Source: Brevibacterium mcbrellneri ATCC 49030
GTDB lineage: Bacteria; Actinomycetota; Actinomycetes; Actinomycetales; Brevibacteriaceae
Direction of reading: 5' to 3'
Length of the DNA: 64,000 nt
Assembly (NCBI RefSeq): GCF_000178455.1
Contig: NZ_ADNU01000016.1
Span: 62,001-126,000 of the forward strand
A program made the position numbers and the translations under genes. Of the stretch, positions 30,503 through 38,426 are shown piece by piece. Below the pieces are notes generated by a model, which did not search any database, had not been told where the DNA came from, and was given only the letters and a program-made list of their open reading frames with translations. Every line of letters begins with the position of its first letter. Within the stretch, counting starts at the first letter, position 1.

Positions 30503-31390
30503 ATGAAGAAAGTAACGACACTCGTTGCGGGCTTGGCTGTGGGCATTCTCGCGCTTACCGGTTGCGGTAAAGAAGGTGCACCTGGCGAACAGGGCTCCGG
30601 CGGAGAAGCTCCTGAATACAAGGTTGCTGAAGGCGTCGACCTGGCAGACAGCCCAACGTGGAAGAAGGCCAAGGACGCTGGCAAGATCAAGGTGGGCGTG
30701 AAGTACGACCAGCCAGGTCTGGGTAACATCAGCGCCGGTGCTGACAAGCCCGAAGGCTTCGACATCGAAATCGCCAAGATGGTGTCCGCAAGCCTGGGAT
30801 TCAAGGCTGACGAAATCGAGTTCGTGGAAACGGTTTCAGCTAACCGTGAACCGTTCCTGCAGCAGGGCAACGTCGACATGATTGTGGCAACCTACACCAT
30901 CAATGACAAGCGTAAGGAAGTCGTTGACTTCGCTGGTCCGTACTACGTAGCTGGTCAGGACCTCCTGGTGAAGGCTGACTCTGACATCGATGGACCTGAC
31001 AGCCTTGCTGGAAAGAAGGTCTGCTCGGTAGACGGATCGACCCCCGCTCAGAACATTCAGGAGAAGTACAAAGACGCTGAACTGGTCACCTATGACGCAT
31101 ACTCCAAGTGTGTGACCGACCTCCAGAGTGGCAACGTCGACGCCGTCACCACTGACGACGCGATCCTGCGCGGATACGCTGCTCAGTACAAGGACGAATT
31201 CAAGGTCGTTGGCAAACCATTCACAGAAGAGCCTTACGGAATTGGTCTTCCAAAGGACGACAAGGCTCTGCGTGACGCAGTGAACGACGCTCTCGAAGCA
31301 TCGAAGGACAGCGGCGACTGGAAGAAGGCATTCGAATACACGCTGGGTGACTCCAGTGGTGTTGAACAGCCTCAACCTGACCGTTACTAA
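30503..31390 (+). CDS. gluB: glutamate-binding lipoprotein
   Basis: The extracellular substrate-binding subunit starts with a lipoprotein signal (MKKVTTLVAGLAVGILALTGC; Cys 21 would be acylated). The mature part is a type II periplasmic-binding fold. KVGVKYDQPGLGNIS near residue 66 and GFDIEIAKMVSASLGF near 88 match GluB of C. glutamicum. GAGGAG precedes the ATG. Usage of GAA/AAG/AAC codons is heavy, as expected for a very abundant protein. A stable hairpin follows the gene. Confidence 0.94.
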   Translation: MKKVTTLVAGLAVGILALTGCGKEGAPGEQGSGGEAPEYKVAEGVDLADSPTWKKAKDAGKIKVGVKYDQPGLGNISAGADKPEGFDIEIAKMVSASLGFKADEIEFVETVSANREPFLQQGNVDMIVATYTINDKRKEVVDFAGPYYVAGQDLLVKADSDIDGPDSLAGKKVCSVDGSTPAQNIQEKYKDAELVTYDAYSKCVTDLQSGNVDAVTTDDAILRGYAAQYKDEFKVVGKPFTEEPYGIGLPKDDKALRDAVNDALEASKDSGDWKKAFEYTLGDSSGVEQPQPDRY

Positions 31391-31397
31391 TGTTGAC

Positions 31398-31425
31398 GTG
31401 GTCGCCGGGTTCTCCCGGCGACCAC
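31398..31425 (+). terminator. 12-bp GC-rich hairpin between gluB and gluC
   Basis: GTGGTCGCCGGG (31398-31409) pairs perfectly with CCCGGCGACCAC (31414-31425) across a TTCT tetraloop. There is no T-tract. Placed after the binding-protein gene and before the permease genes, it probably protects the gluAB message or partly terminates transcription, so that binding protein outnumbers permease. Confidence 0.7.
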
Positions 31426-31444
31426 CAGTCTGAGAAGGATCCTT

Positions 31445-32107
31445 GTGGATTTCGCTGATATTGTCATGCTGTTCCTCAGCGGTGTATGGGGAACGGTGAA
31501 GCTTTTTGGCGTCACCTTGGTGGGGTGCCTGGTGCTGGGTTCAATCCTGGCTGCCATGCGCGTGTCACCAACCCCGGTGTTGCGAGCTGCTGCCTCGGTG
31601 TACATCACCACGGTACGAAACACGCCTCTGACGCTTGTGATGTTTTTCTGCGTGTTCGGGTTGCCGTTTTTGGATATCCGCGCAAGCCATGATTCGGCTA
31701 TCAACTCGTTTGTGCTCGCATGTGTTGCACTCATCGCTTACACCAGTTGCTTCGTCGCTGAAGTTCTCCGTTCAGGTATTTCAACGATCCCGGTAGGGCA
31801 GGCAGAAGCAGCCCGTGCGATTGGTCTGAACTTTGGTCAAACCTTGCGCTACGTCATCATGCCACAGGCGTTTCGCACGGTCATTCCACCCTTGGGAAGC
31901 GTCATTATTGCGATGCTGAAGAACACGTCAATCGCATCAGCGTTCAACAACCGAGAGATCATTTCAGCGATGCGCAACGCGATCGAGATGCGTGGTGACA
32001 TCACACTTCTCGTCATTGCCGGAGCAGCCGTGTCCTATCTGATTTTGGCACTGATTCTTGGCCGAGTATTCACAATTCTGGAAAACAAGTGGGTGATTCA
32101 CCGATGA
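31445..32107 (+). CDS. gluC: glutamate ABC transporter permease
   Basis: The 220-residue permease has about five membrane helices and the binding-protein-dependent transport motif (EAARAIGLNFGQTLRYVIMPQAFRTVIPPL) near residues 115-150, which contacts the ATPase. TVRNTPLTLVMFF near residue 56 is typical of polar amino-acid permeases of the HisM/GluC type. It starts with GTG and has GAAGGATC upstream. The stop overlaps gluD by 4 nt. Confidence 0.93.
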   Translation: MDFADIVMLFLSGVWGTVKLFGVTLVGCLVLGSILAAMRVSPTPVLRAAASVYITTVRNTPLTLVMFFCVFGLPFLDIRASHDSAINSFVLACVALIAYTSCFVAEVLRSGISTIPVGQAEAARAIGLNFGQTLRYVIMPQAFRTVIPPLGSVIIAMLKNTSIASAFNNREIISAMRNAIEMRGDITLLVIAGAAVSYLILALILGRVFTILENKWVIHR

Positions 32108-32934
32108 GCGCATCTACTCAGGTGCTATTCGATGAGCCAGGACCCAAAGGCAAGCGCAACAATGTGATCCTGTCGATCGTCTCAGGTGTTCTGCTCCTTG
32201 GAATTGTTGCGTTTGTCGTGTGGAAGTTCTCTGCTGCCGGTCAGCTCGACGCAGCTAAGTGGGAACCATTCGCCTACGCGACGATCCAGAAGGCACTTTT
32301 CAAAGGTCTCCTCGCTACCCTCAAGGTCGCGGTTGTCGCGTCCGTTCTGGCGCTCATTCTGGGGGTCGTGTTTGCGCTTTTGCGCCTGTCGTCTAAGAAG
32401 TGGATTTCGGTCCCAGCGACCTTAGTGCTGGAGTTCTTCCGTGGACTCCCGGTTCTGTTGTTGATCTTTGCAACGTACCTGCTGTTCGGAAAGACCATTG
32501 GGTCGTTCTGGCCGGTGGTGATTGGGCTAACACTGTATAACGGCATGGTGATCGCCGAGGTCGTTCGCGCCGGGATCTTGGCAGTGCCCCGCGGGCAGCG
32601 TGAAGCAGCGCAGTCGATCGGACTGTCCGATTCGCAGACGATGAGTCTGGTGCTCATGCCACAGGCGTTCCGGGCTATGATGCCCACGCTGATTGCTCAG
32701 ATCGTGGTTCTTCTCAAAGACTCGGCTTTGGGCTATATGGTGACGTACCAAGACCTTCTCCACCAGGTCAACATCATTGGTCGCCAGTACGGAAATCTGC
32801 TCCCCACGTTCATCGTGGGCGCGGTGATCTACATTGCGATCAACCTGATCGTCGCCGGAATTGCGCGGTGGCTCGAATCGCGCATGCAGCGCAAGACCGC
32901 GGCTACCACAGGAACTTCCAAGGGCGAAGACTAA
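32104..32934 (+). CDS. gluD: glutamate ABC transporter permease
   Basis: This second permease of the pair has about 276 residues from ATG 32104, which overlaps the gluC stop; an upstream in-frame GTG at 32089 is less likely. A leading cytoplasmic stretch with one membrane segment near residues 20-40 precedes a transport domain with EFFRGLPVLLLIF and the EAAQSIGLSDSQTMSLVLMPQAFRAMMPTL loop. The charged C-terminal tail is longer than in gluC. The gene ends 4 nt before the stop of the convergent lactate-permease homologue. Confidence 0.93.
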   Translation: MSASTQVLFDEPGPKGKRNNVILSIVSGVLLLGIVAFVVWKFSAAGQLDAAKWEPFAYATIQKALFKGLLATLKVAVVASVLALILGVVFALLRLSSKKWISVPATLVLEFFRGLPVLLLIFATYLLFGKTIGSFWPVVIGLTLYNGMVIAEVVRAGILAVPRGQREAAQSIGLSDSQTMSLVLMPQAFRAMMPTLIAQIVVLLKDSALGYMVTYQDLLHQVNIIGRQYGNLLPTFIVGAVIYIAINLIVAGIARWLESRMQRKTAATTGTSKGED

Positions 32935-32938
32935 AGGA

Positions 32939-34288
32939 CTACAGCCATATCGCCAGCGCTACCGCACCTACAAGTGGGGGAGCGCTGGCGATTGCTATTG
33001 CGCACATGAGCGTGCGGCCGTATGACTCTCGGTCACCAGCCAACGTGACGGCCATGAGAACACGTGGCGGGGCCGCCAAAATCATGAACGAACCAGCCAC
33101 ATTAGCGGCGGCGACAACGCTTAAGCTACCCGTTACTGAGAGTGTTGCAATGGTAGGGGCAAACATCGCATTTGATGCGGTGTTTGAACCGGTCAGAATC
33201 GATCCCACGGCACCCAAGAGGGGACCCGGCCACGCGCCTGCCGGACTCAGCGCCTCCCCAATTGCGGTACTCATGTCGGAGGCCGCCATGACCCACCCCA
33301 GGATCATAAACAGCCCCGTGCTCACGCCAATGGGAACCCATGAGCGCAAAGCCTCTGGCACCTCGGCGATCATCCCCGACTGCCCGGGCAACACCCGGTA
33401 CGCAACGACGCACGCAACAGCCAACCACACGGGCGGGAGCGCCAACCATTCCAGGGCAGGAACAAACATGGCAAGCACGCTGGCGCACAACAGACCGCCC
33501 GCTAACACCGCATAGGGCACGAGTTCGCGAACCGGAGGAGCCGGGATACGGGCCCCACCCAAGCGGTACACCACCAGGGACAGACCCATGAGTAGCGCGG
33601 AGCCGATCACACCGGCAAGCGGAGTTCCAATGAGCAGGTTTGTCACAAGGATTGAACCCCACAGGAACCCGGCTGAGGCGAACGTGGGAAGAGCCGCTCG
33701 CGCAAGCCCTGTTCCCCACGCAACTGTGAGCGCAACGACCACAAGTACCACCGAGTTGTACCACCCGGACATGACTCCCAGGGTGGTGAAATCAAAACCG
33801 GTTAGCGAGCTCGCAACAGCGGTTCCCGGAGCCAAGGCGCCCCACGGAACTGCGCACAAACCCAGAAGGCCAAAAAGGGCAGCTTTTGCCGGTTTATGGC
33901 CCAAGGTCACCAGGATCGGGACACCCACGGTCACGCCGATCCCAAATCCGGTGACGCACTCGACAAACGGCACCACTCCAAAGACGACGAACGCGGTACC
34001 AGCGCCGATTCCGGGAGTGGCGTTTGAGACCCAGTTGCCGATGGAGCGCATCGCACCACTGATCTGCATGAGCCTGGCCAAGATCATGCCGTTGAGCAAG
34101 ATGAACAGAACTTCAGCGGTGATACCCAGATAGTCGGGCAGGCTGGGCCAGTCGAGGGGAGCGCCGGTGAACAAGACCACCAGCACGGCTGCGCCCACCG
34201 CACACACGCCGGCGACTGTGGGCGACAGCCTGCACGCCAACAACACGCACGGAAGCACGAGGGGGACAGACGCGAGTAACGGATTCAC
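32939..34288 (-). CDS. L-lactate permease (LctP/LldP) family transporter
   Basis: The 449-residue, mostly hydrophobic protein has about 12 helices. Family hallmarks are VPFVECVTGFGIGVTVGVPIL near residue 110, LLGLCAVPWGALAPGTAVA near 140, and LTGSNTASNAMFAPTIATLS near 370, close to the GSNTNSNALF motif of lactate permeases. It is shorter than LldP of E. coli (about 550), so the substrate could be lactate, glycolate or another small hydroxy acid. No lactate-utilisation genes are adjacent. Start at ATG 34288 with a possible operator palindrome just upstream. Confidence 0.82.
   Translation of the reverse strand: MNPLLASVPLVLPCVLLACRLSPTVAGVCAVGAAVLVVLFTGAPLDWPSLPDYLGITAEVLFILLNGMILARLMQISGAMRSIGNWVSNATPGIGAGTAFVVFGVVPFVECVTGFGIGVTVGVPILVTLGHKPAKAALFGLLGLCAVPWGALAPGTAVASSLTGFDFTTLGVMSGWYNSVVLVVVALTVAWGTGLARAALPTFASAGFLWGSILVTNLLIGTPLAGVIGSALLMGLSLVVYRLGGARIPAPPVRELVPYAVLAGGLLCASVLAMFVPALEWLALPPVWLAVACVVAYRVLPGQSGMIAEVPEALRSWVPIGVSTGLFMILGWVMAASDMSTAIGEALSPAGAWPGPLLGAVGSILTGSNTASNAMFAPTIATLSVTGSLSVVAAANVAGSFMILAAPPRVLMAVTLAGDRESYGRTLMCAIAIASAPPLVGAVALAIWL
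32949..32992. repeat. 12-bp inverted repeat at convergent gluD/lactate-permease ends
   Basis: ATCGCCAGCGCT (32949-32960) and AGCGCTGGCGAT (32981-32992) are perfect inverse copies with a 20-nt spacer. Both arms lie inside the last codons of the leftward permease and just beyond the gluD stop, so the RNA of gluD would form the hairpin after its end. There is no T-tract. It may end or protect the glu transcript. Confidence 0.6.
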
Positions 34289-34304
34289 TTCTCTGTTGTA
34301 TCAG

Positions 34305-34320
34305 CATGACATTTGTCATG
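34305..34320. promoter_or_regulatory. palindromic operator candidate between divergent permease and ABC operon
   Basis: CATGACA-TT-TGTCATG has perfect 7-bp arms, and a further GTCATG copy begins 6 nt to the right (34326-34331). It lies 17 nt upstream of the leftward permease start and about 60-75 nt upstream of the first start of the rightward operon, so one regulator could govern both. No matching regulator can be assigned. Confidence 0.45.
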
Positions 34321-34350
34321 GCTAGGTCATGATTTTTGCCTCATGTGCTC

Positions 34351-34400
34351 AAACGCTTGGTCCTTAAAGTTAGAAGTATGAACGAAAACAGCTCGCTCAC
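34351..34400 (+). repeat. imperfect 50-bp direct repeat, copy A
   Basis: It aligns without gaps to 34964-35013 with 42 of 50 identical positions, including a run of 22 identical bases across the ATG and the first codons (AAGTATGAACGAAAACAGCTCG). Copy B is the real start of the ABC ATPase gene, so copy A looks like a duplicate of that gene's promoter-proximal region and first codons. Confidence 0.85.
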
Positions 34401-34425
34401 GGTTGAGGAAGAAGAATCATGCTGA
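34378..34425 (+). pseudogene. 15-codon remnant of an ABC ATPase start
   Basis: ATG 34378 encodes MNENSSLTVEEEESC and stops. The first six residues are identical to those of the ABC ATPase that starts at 34991. The stop overlaps ATG 34419 of the membrane protein, and GAGGAAGAAG within its codons serves as that gene's ribosome site. It may be a relic, or may now act as a leader that couples translation to the membrane protein. Confidence 0.7.
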
Positions 34426-34964
34426 CCGAGTTCGTGCGGGACCAGGCGTTCGCAATCGCCTGGCTCGCTGTGATGGCCGCCGGATGGTTCGGATGGTCAC
34501 AGGAAGACCCGAAGCCGAGACTTCGCGGCTGGCTGGGAGCAGGCTCCGTCATCGGGCTCCTCTTCGCGATCGCGTTCGGGATCCTGGTGTGGCGCAACTG
34601 GTCGACGCCGACCATGCTCGAGGGGCGCTACTGGGTGTTCGGCCTCGTCGTGCTGGCCGAGACAGTGATCATCGGCGGTGGATGCATCGTGCTCGCTCGC
34701 CGCAAGCAGACACGATGGTACGGATGGTGGATCGGGCTGTGCGTGGCGTTGCACTTCGTGGCGCTGGTCTGGGTGTTCGAGGATTGGTCGTATCTCGTGC
34801 TGACGATCGTGCAGGTGATCGGGCTGTTGCTGATGCTGCCGGCGTTGCGACGCGGTACCTATGCGACGAGTCGCTGGGCCTGCCCCTGGATCGCGGTGAC
34901 GTTTCTCCTCTTCGCCATCGTCTCGGGCATCAACTTCCTCATCAAACACGGCTACCCGTTCTGA
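34419..34964 (+). CDS. six-helix membrane protein of unknown function, probable cassette
   Basis: The 181-residue protein has about six hydrophobic segments (near residues 10-28, 40-60, 70-93, 101-120, 122-142, 155-175), is rich in Trp, and ends GYPF. I recognise no functional domain; similar unannotated membrane proteins exist in high-GC actinobacteria. Two lines counted by hand gave 62-65% GC, against 47-60% for lines in neighbouring operon genes, and codon use (ATC, CTG, GTG, GGG) also differs. It lies exactly between the two imperfect repeats; copy B begins at the last base of its stop codon. I infer a horizontally acquired cassette inserted at the head of the ABC operon. Confidence 0.75.
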   Translation: MLTEFVRDQAFAIAWLAVMAAGWFGWSQEDPKPRLRGWLGAGSVIGLLFAIAFGILVWRNWSTPTMLEGRYWVFGLVVLAETVIIGGGCIVLARRKQTRWYGWWIGLCVALHFVALVWVFEDWSYLVLTIVQVIGLLLMLPALRRGTYATSRWACPWIAVTFLLFAIVSGINFLIKHGYPF

Positions 34965-35013
34965 AACGATTGGTTCTCAAGAATAAAAGTATGAACGAAA
35001 ACAGCTCGGTCAC
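34964..35013 (+). repeat. imperfect 50-bp direct repeat, copy B
   Basis: This is the partner of 34351-34400; it contains the promoter-proximal sequence and first codons of the ABC ATPase. Differences from copy A are concentrated in the upstream half (seven of eight), while the coding half has one. The unit from the start of copy A to the start of copy B is 613 bp. Confidence 0.85.
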
Positions 35014-35923
35014 ATGCAGTGATGCGGATACTCCCGCACTTGAGATCAGACACGTCCTTAAATCCTTCCGGGGTCCAAAGGGTAAGCAGGTACGCGCGGT
35101 CAACGACCTTTCGCTCACAGTTGGCCAAGGCGAGATCGTGGCCCTTCTAGGTCCCAACGGGGCAGGGAAAACCGTGACCCTTGACATGGTGTTAGGACTG
35201 TCGCAACCAGACAGCGGTTCGTTGCGCGTGCTGGGGGTGAGTGCAAAAGAAGCGGTGCGCTTAGGGCACGTGTCGGCAATCCTTCAAACGGGTGCGCTCC
35301 TAGGGGACCTCACGGTCAAGGAGACCGTGCAGATGATCGCTTCCACCCATACAAACCACATTGGTGCCGATGAGGCCATCAACCGGGCCGGTATTGAGGC
35401 ACTTGCGCACCGCAGGGTATCCAAGTGTTCGGGCGGTGAGCAGCAGAGGCTCCGCTTTGCTTTGGCGTTGCTTCCGGATCCCCGTTTGCTGATTCTTGAC
35501 GAACCCACCACGGGGATGGACGTGAATGCTCGTACCGCGTTCTGGGAAACGATGCGCTCCGAAGCAACCGAAGGACGCACTATCATCTTCGCTTCGCACT
35601 ATCTGAAGGAAGTTGAAGACTTCGCACAGCGAACGGTGCTCATGGCACACGGGCAGATTATTGCCGATGGTCCCACGAGTGAAATGCGCTCTCGTCTAGG
35701 AGGCAAAACAATCACTGCGCATCTGGAGGCTGATTTTGATATCAGTCAGCTGCCGGGTGTGACGAACATACAGCGCTCAGGCGACCGCGTTGAGCTCACA
35801 TGTGACGACGCGGACTCCGCTGCACGCTATCTGCTCACCGAAACCACAGCGTGTGATCTAGAAATCCACACGGCCAGCCTTGACAGCGTGTTCGCGCTCC
35901 TCACAACCAAGGAGAACTCATGA
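34991..35923 (+). CDS. ABC transporter ATP-binding protein (ABC-2 exporter type)
   Basis: The 310-residue ATPase has Walker A GPNGAGKT near residue 57, a signature CSGGEQQR in which Cys replaces the usual Leu, Walker B LLILDEPTTGMD near 165, and an H-loop ASHYLKEVEDFA. The C-terminal 80 residues resemble the DUF4162-like tail of drug or lipid exporters. I start at ATG 34991 in repeat copy B, because extension upstream would read through the membrane-protein gene in another frame. It overlaps the permease gene by 4 nt. Confidence 0.92.
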   Translation: MNENSSVTCSDADTPALEIRHVLKSFRGPKGKQVRAVNDLSLTVGQGEIVALLGPNGAGKTVTLDMVLGLSQPDSGSLRVLGVSAKEAVRLGHVSAILQTGALLGDLTVKETVQMIASTHTNHIGADEAINRAGIEALAHRRVSKCSGGEQQRLRFALALLPDPRLLILDEPTTGMDVNARTAFWETMRSEATEGRTIIFASHYLKEVEDFAQRTVLMAHGQIIADGPTSEMRSRLGGKTITAHLEADFDISQLPGVTNIQRSGDRVELTCDDADSAARYLLTETTACDLEIHTASLDSVFALLTTKENS

Positions 35924-36699
35924 GTACGATTCTGAACACGGGATACATCTGGATTGACCTCAAGCGCAATCTGCGACAGTACGTGGGGCTTTTCTTCGCA
36001 GTCTTCTTGCCGGTTTTCATGTTCGTCATTTTCGGAACCATGGCAGACTTCTCGAGTAACGAACTGGGCAGCGGTCGGGGGAATGTCACCGCGAGCATTA
36101 TGGTCAACATGGGCGCCTACGCCGCGATTACGGCAACGACAGGACTCGCTGGGTCAGCGGCGGTCGAACTTCAGCAGGGGTGGGGTCGGCAAATCGGCAT
36201 TACTCCATTCCCCACAGCTGGGTTCATCACAAGCAAGGTTGTCGTTGCACTGACATATTCGATCCTTGCGGTGGGAGCGGTGTATGTTACGGGGCTGTTT
36301 GTTGGCACGCGCATGGACGCGTGGGTGTGGCCAGCGACGTTTGGATTACTGATTTTAGGCGCAGTCACGTTTGCACTTTACGGCCTAGCCTTTGGACTGC
36401 TGTTCCGCAGTGAAGCAGCAGTAAGCGCTGCTAGCGGGCTTGTTGTCGTCATGATGTTTTTGGGTAACGCGTTTATGCCCTTGTCCGGAATCTTGCTCAA
36501 AGTGTCCGTGTTTGTCCCCGTATGGGGCATCACTCGGTTGGCGGCGTACCCACTTGATCAAGGTGAAAGCTTCGACGCGGCTACAGGTGATGTGATTCAG
36601 TACGAATTTTGGCAGATCCTTCTCAACGTGGTGGCATGGTCGATTGTTTTCGCGGTACTTTGTGTCATAGGCGCTCGTCGCGGAACTGGGCGCAAATAG
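35920..36699 (+). CDS. ABC-2 type permease
   Basis: The 259-residue protein has six membrane helices: near residues 20-40, 60-80 and 105-130, then 137-160, 168-190 and 225-250. It has the ABC-2 fold with a helical pair containing NAFMPLSGILLKVSVFVPVWGITRLAAYPL. Together with the upstream ATPase it forms an exporter (two plus two). Its translational overlap with the ATPase and the sensor kinase 10 nt downstream resemble operons such as LnrLMN-JK, in which the kinase pair induces a transporter for membrane-active compounds. Confidence 0.9.
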   Translation: MSTILNTGYIWIDLKRNLRQYVGLFFAVFLPVFMFVIFGTMADFSSNELGSGRGNVTASIMVNMGAYAAITATTGLAGSAAVELQQGWGRQIGITPFPTAGFITSKVVVALTYSILAVGAVYVTGLFVGTRMDAWVWPATFGLLILGAVTFALYGLAFGLLFRSEAAVSAASGLVVVMMFLGNAFMPLSGILLKVSVFVPVWGITRLAAYPLDQGESFDAATGDVIQYEFWQILLNVVAWSIVFAVLCVIGARRGTGRK

Positions 36700-36709
36700 G
36701 AAGTAGGGC

Positions 36710-37768
36710 ATGAACGCGCGGAATATGTACGGGCTGATCTGGCTCGTTTTTCTGATCATCCCGCTGGTGCTCGTGTGGACGCTGCATCCGGTAGCAGTCG
36801 GGTGGAAGGTCCTAGGGACCTGTGGAACGGTTCTCTTCGGTGTGGTCTACTGCTGGATTGCGGTGAGTGGGCAGAAGCCGTTTGACCGGGTCGAACCACT
36901 GAAAATACGACACGTGGTTGCCGCGGCGGGTCTTCTGCTCATTCCGGTGTGTTTGACGATTCCCTCCTTGGGCGTGGCGGTGACGTCCTTTGCTCCGTAC
37001 TTCGCGTCCCTGGGTGTCTTCGGACTGTCATTCGTTGCTGCTCTGTGCTGGTCAACTGCGACGCTATTTTTCACGGTTGCAGTGCCTCTGATTTTTAGTC
37101 CACAGAGTTTTCTCATGTCCGTAGCGGGGCCCGCTCTCGTGATCCTGTGTTTGACGTTGGTGAAGTTCATTGAGGTTCGTGAAGTTGCCGAACAGAAAAT
37201 GAAGAACGAGCTCGATCTTGTTAAGGAGCGCGAAGCTATCTCACGCGACGTGCACGACATGCTAGGACACACGCTCACTGTGGTGTCCTTGAAATCCCAG
37301 CTTGCTCTGAAAACTGTGCACACCGACCCAGCGCGATGTGAAGCTGAACTGAGGGAGCTCATGACCCTGAACCAGCGTGCGCTTGAGGATGTGCGAACGA
37401 CCGTTGGGCGCCTACGAACACCAGATCTGGCAACACAGGTAGATGAAGCAGAGAATGCCATGCGTGCCGCCGGTGTTCACGTCACGCGCCAGGGAGACTG
37501 GGCGACATGGGATCCGGAACGCCGAGCAGTCGTGGCATGGGCTGTACGCGAGGCCAGTACCAACATCATCCGCCACGCCAACGCGACATCATGCACACTC
37601 GCATTTGATGACAACGGGGTCACCGTAACGGATAACGGAAACGGCCTAGAAGGAAGCCGTGAAGGACACGGTCTCACTGGGCTACGTCGCCGAGTAGACG
37701 AAGCAGGCGGCACCGTGACGTTGAGCGACATGGGAGACGGAACCGAGCTACGTGTGGAGTTTGCATGA
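36710..37768 (+). CDS. DesK-like sensor histidine kinase
   Basis: The 352-residue protein has five or so membrane helices in residues 8-150 with almost no extracytoplasmic loop, so it probably senses something within the membrane. A HisKA_3 dimerisation domain carries the phospho-acceptor His in SRDVHDMLGHTL near residue 182. The ATPase domain has an N-box (REASTNIIRHANA), G1 (VTDNGNGL) and G2 (GHGLTGLRRRV). It overlaps its response regulator by 4 nt. The layout matches DesK and LnrJ. Confidence 0.92.
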   Translation: MNARNMYGLIWLVFLIIPLVLVWTLHPVAVGWKVLGTCGTVLFGVVYCWIAVSGQKPFDRVEPLKIRHVVAAAGLLLIPVCLTIPSLGVAVTSFAPYFASLGVFGLSFVAALCWSTATLFFTVAVPLIFSPQSFLMSVAGPALVILCLTLVKFIEVREVAEQKMKNELDLVKEREAISRDVHDMLGHTLTVVSLKSQLALKTVHTDPARCEAELRELMTLNQRALEDVRTTVGRLRTPDLATQVDEAENAMRAAGVHVTRQGDWATWDPERRAVVAWAVREASTNIIRHANATSCTLAFDDNGVTVTDNGNGLEGSREGHGLTGLRRRVDEAGGTVTLSDMGDGTELRVEFA

Positions 37769-38373
37769 CCATCAACATTGCTATCGCAGACGATCAGGCG
37801 CTCGTCCGGGGAGCACTGTCGGCACTCCTCGGGTTAGAACCCGATATCACTGTTGTGGGCGAAGCGGCATCGGGCACCGACGCTGTCGACATGTGCCTCA
37901 ATAACAGTGTTGATGTAGCGCTTTTCGACATCGAAATGCCGGGCCTCAACGGAATAGAGGCGACACGTGAACTACACGACAAGGGGTGCGATACCAAGGT
38001 TCTCATTGTCACCACATTTGGTCGCCCGGGATATCTGCAACGGGCACTTGCCGCTGGTGCGAAAGGCTTTGTCGTCAAAGACGCTCCTGCAGAGGAACTT
38101 GCTGAAGCCATCCGAAAAGTCCACCGCGGAGAACAGGCCGTCGACCCTTCATTAGCGATCGAGTCGATTTCCTTGGGCCCGTCACCGCTGACAGAACGCG
38201 AACGCGAAGTCCTCGCAGTTGCCCACACCGGGGCAAGTGTCCGTACAATCGCAGACTCACTGTTCCTATCCGAGGGAACAGTCCGCAATCACTTGTCATC
38301 AGCGATCAGCAAGCTCGGGGTCGACAACCGTTCAACGGCAGCAATCGAAGCTGCCAAACGCGGATGGTTGTGA
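37765..38373 (+). CDS. NarL/DesR-type response regulator
   Basis: The 202-residue protein has a receiver domain with the phospho-acceptor Asp in VALFDIEMPG near residue 54 and a Lys in FVVKDAP near 104. A LuxR-type helix-turn-helix follows (LTEREREVLAVAHTGASVRTIADSLFLSEGTVRNHLSSAISKLG). Sequence in the receiver (TTFGRPGYLQRALAAGAKGF) is close to DesR. It probably controls the operon itself; the palindrome at 34305-34320 is one possible site, though LuxR-type sites are often less symmetric. Confidence 0.92.
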   Translation: MTINIAIADDQALVRGALSALLGLEPDITVVGEAASGTDAVDMCLNNSVDVALFDIEMPGLNGIEATRELHDKGCDTKVLIVTTFGRPGYLQRALAAGAKGFVVKDAPAEELAEAIRKVHRGEQAVDPSLAIESISLGPSPLTEREREVLAVAHTGASVRTIADSLFLSEGTVRNHLSSAISKLGVDNRSTAAIEAAKRGWL

Positions 38374-38399
38374 GAATGGTTGTGAGTCAGCTTCACCCA

Positions 38400-38418
38400 A
38401 TTTGACTACCACGAGACA
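38400..38418 (+). promoter_or_regulatory. 19-nt element shared with the region before dxs
   Basis: ATTTGACTACCACGAGACA differs at one position from 6759-6777. It ends 8 nt before the dusB GTG. See the dxs copy for the limits of interpretation. Confidence 0.3.
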
Positions 38419-38426
38419 ATAGAAGG

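Noticed and set aside
34403-34990. Open frame that would extend the ABC ATPase by nearly 200 residues upstream
   Set aside because: It is the other-frame shadow of the GC-rich membrane-protein gene; the translated stretch is Arg-rich and unlike any domain, and the true start is in repeat copy B.
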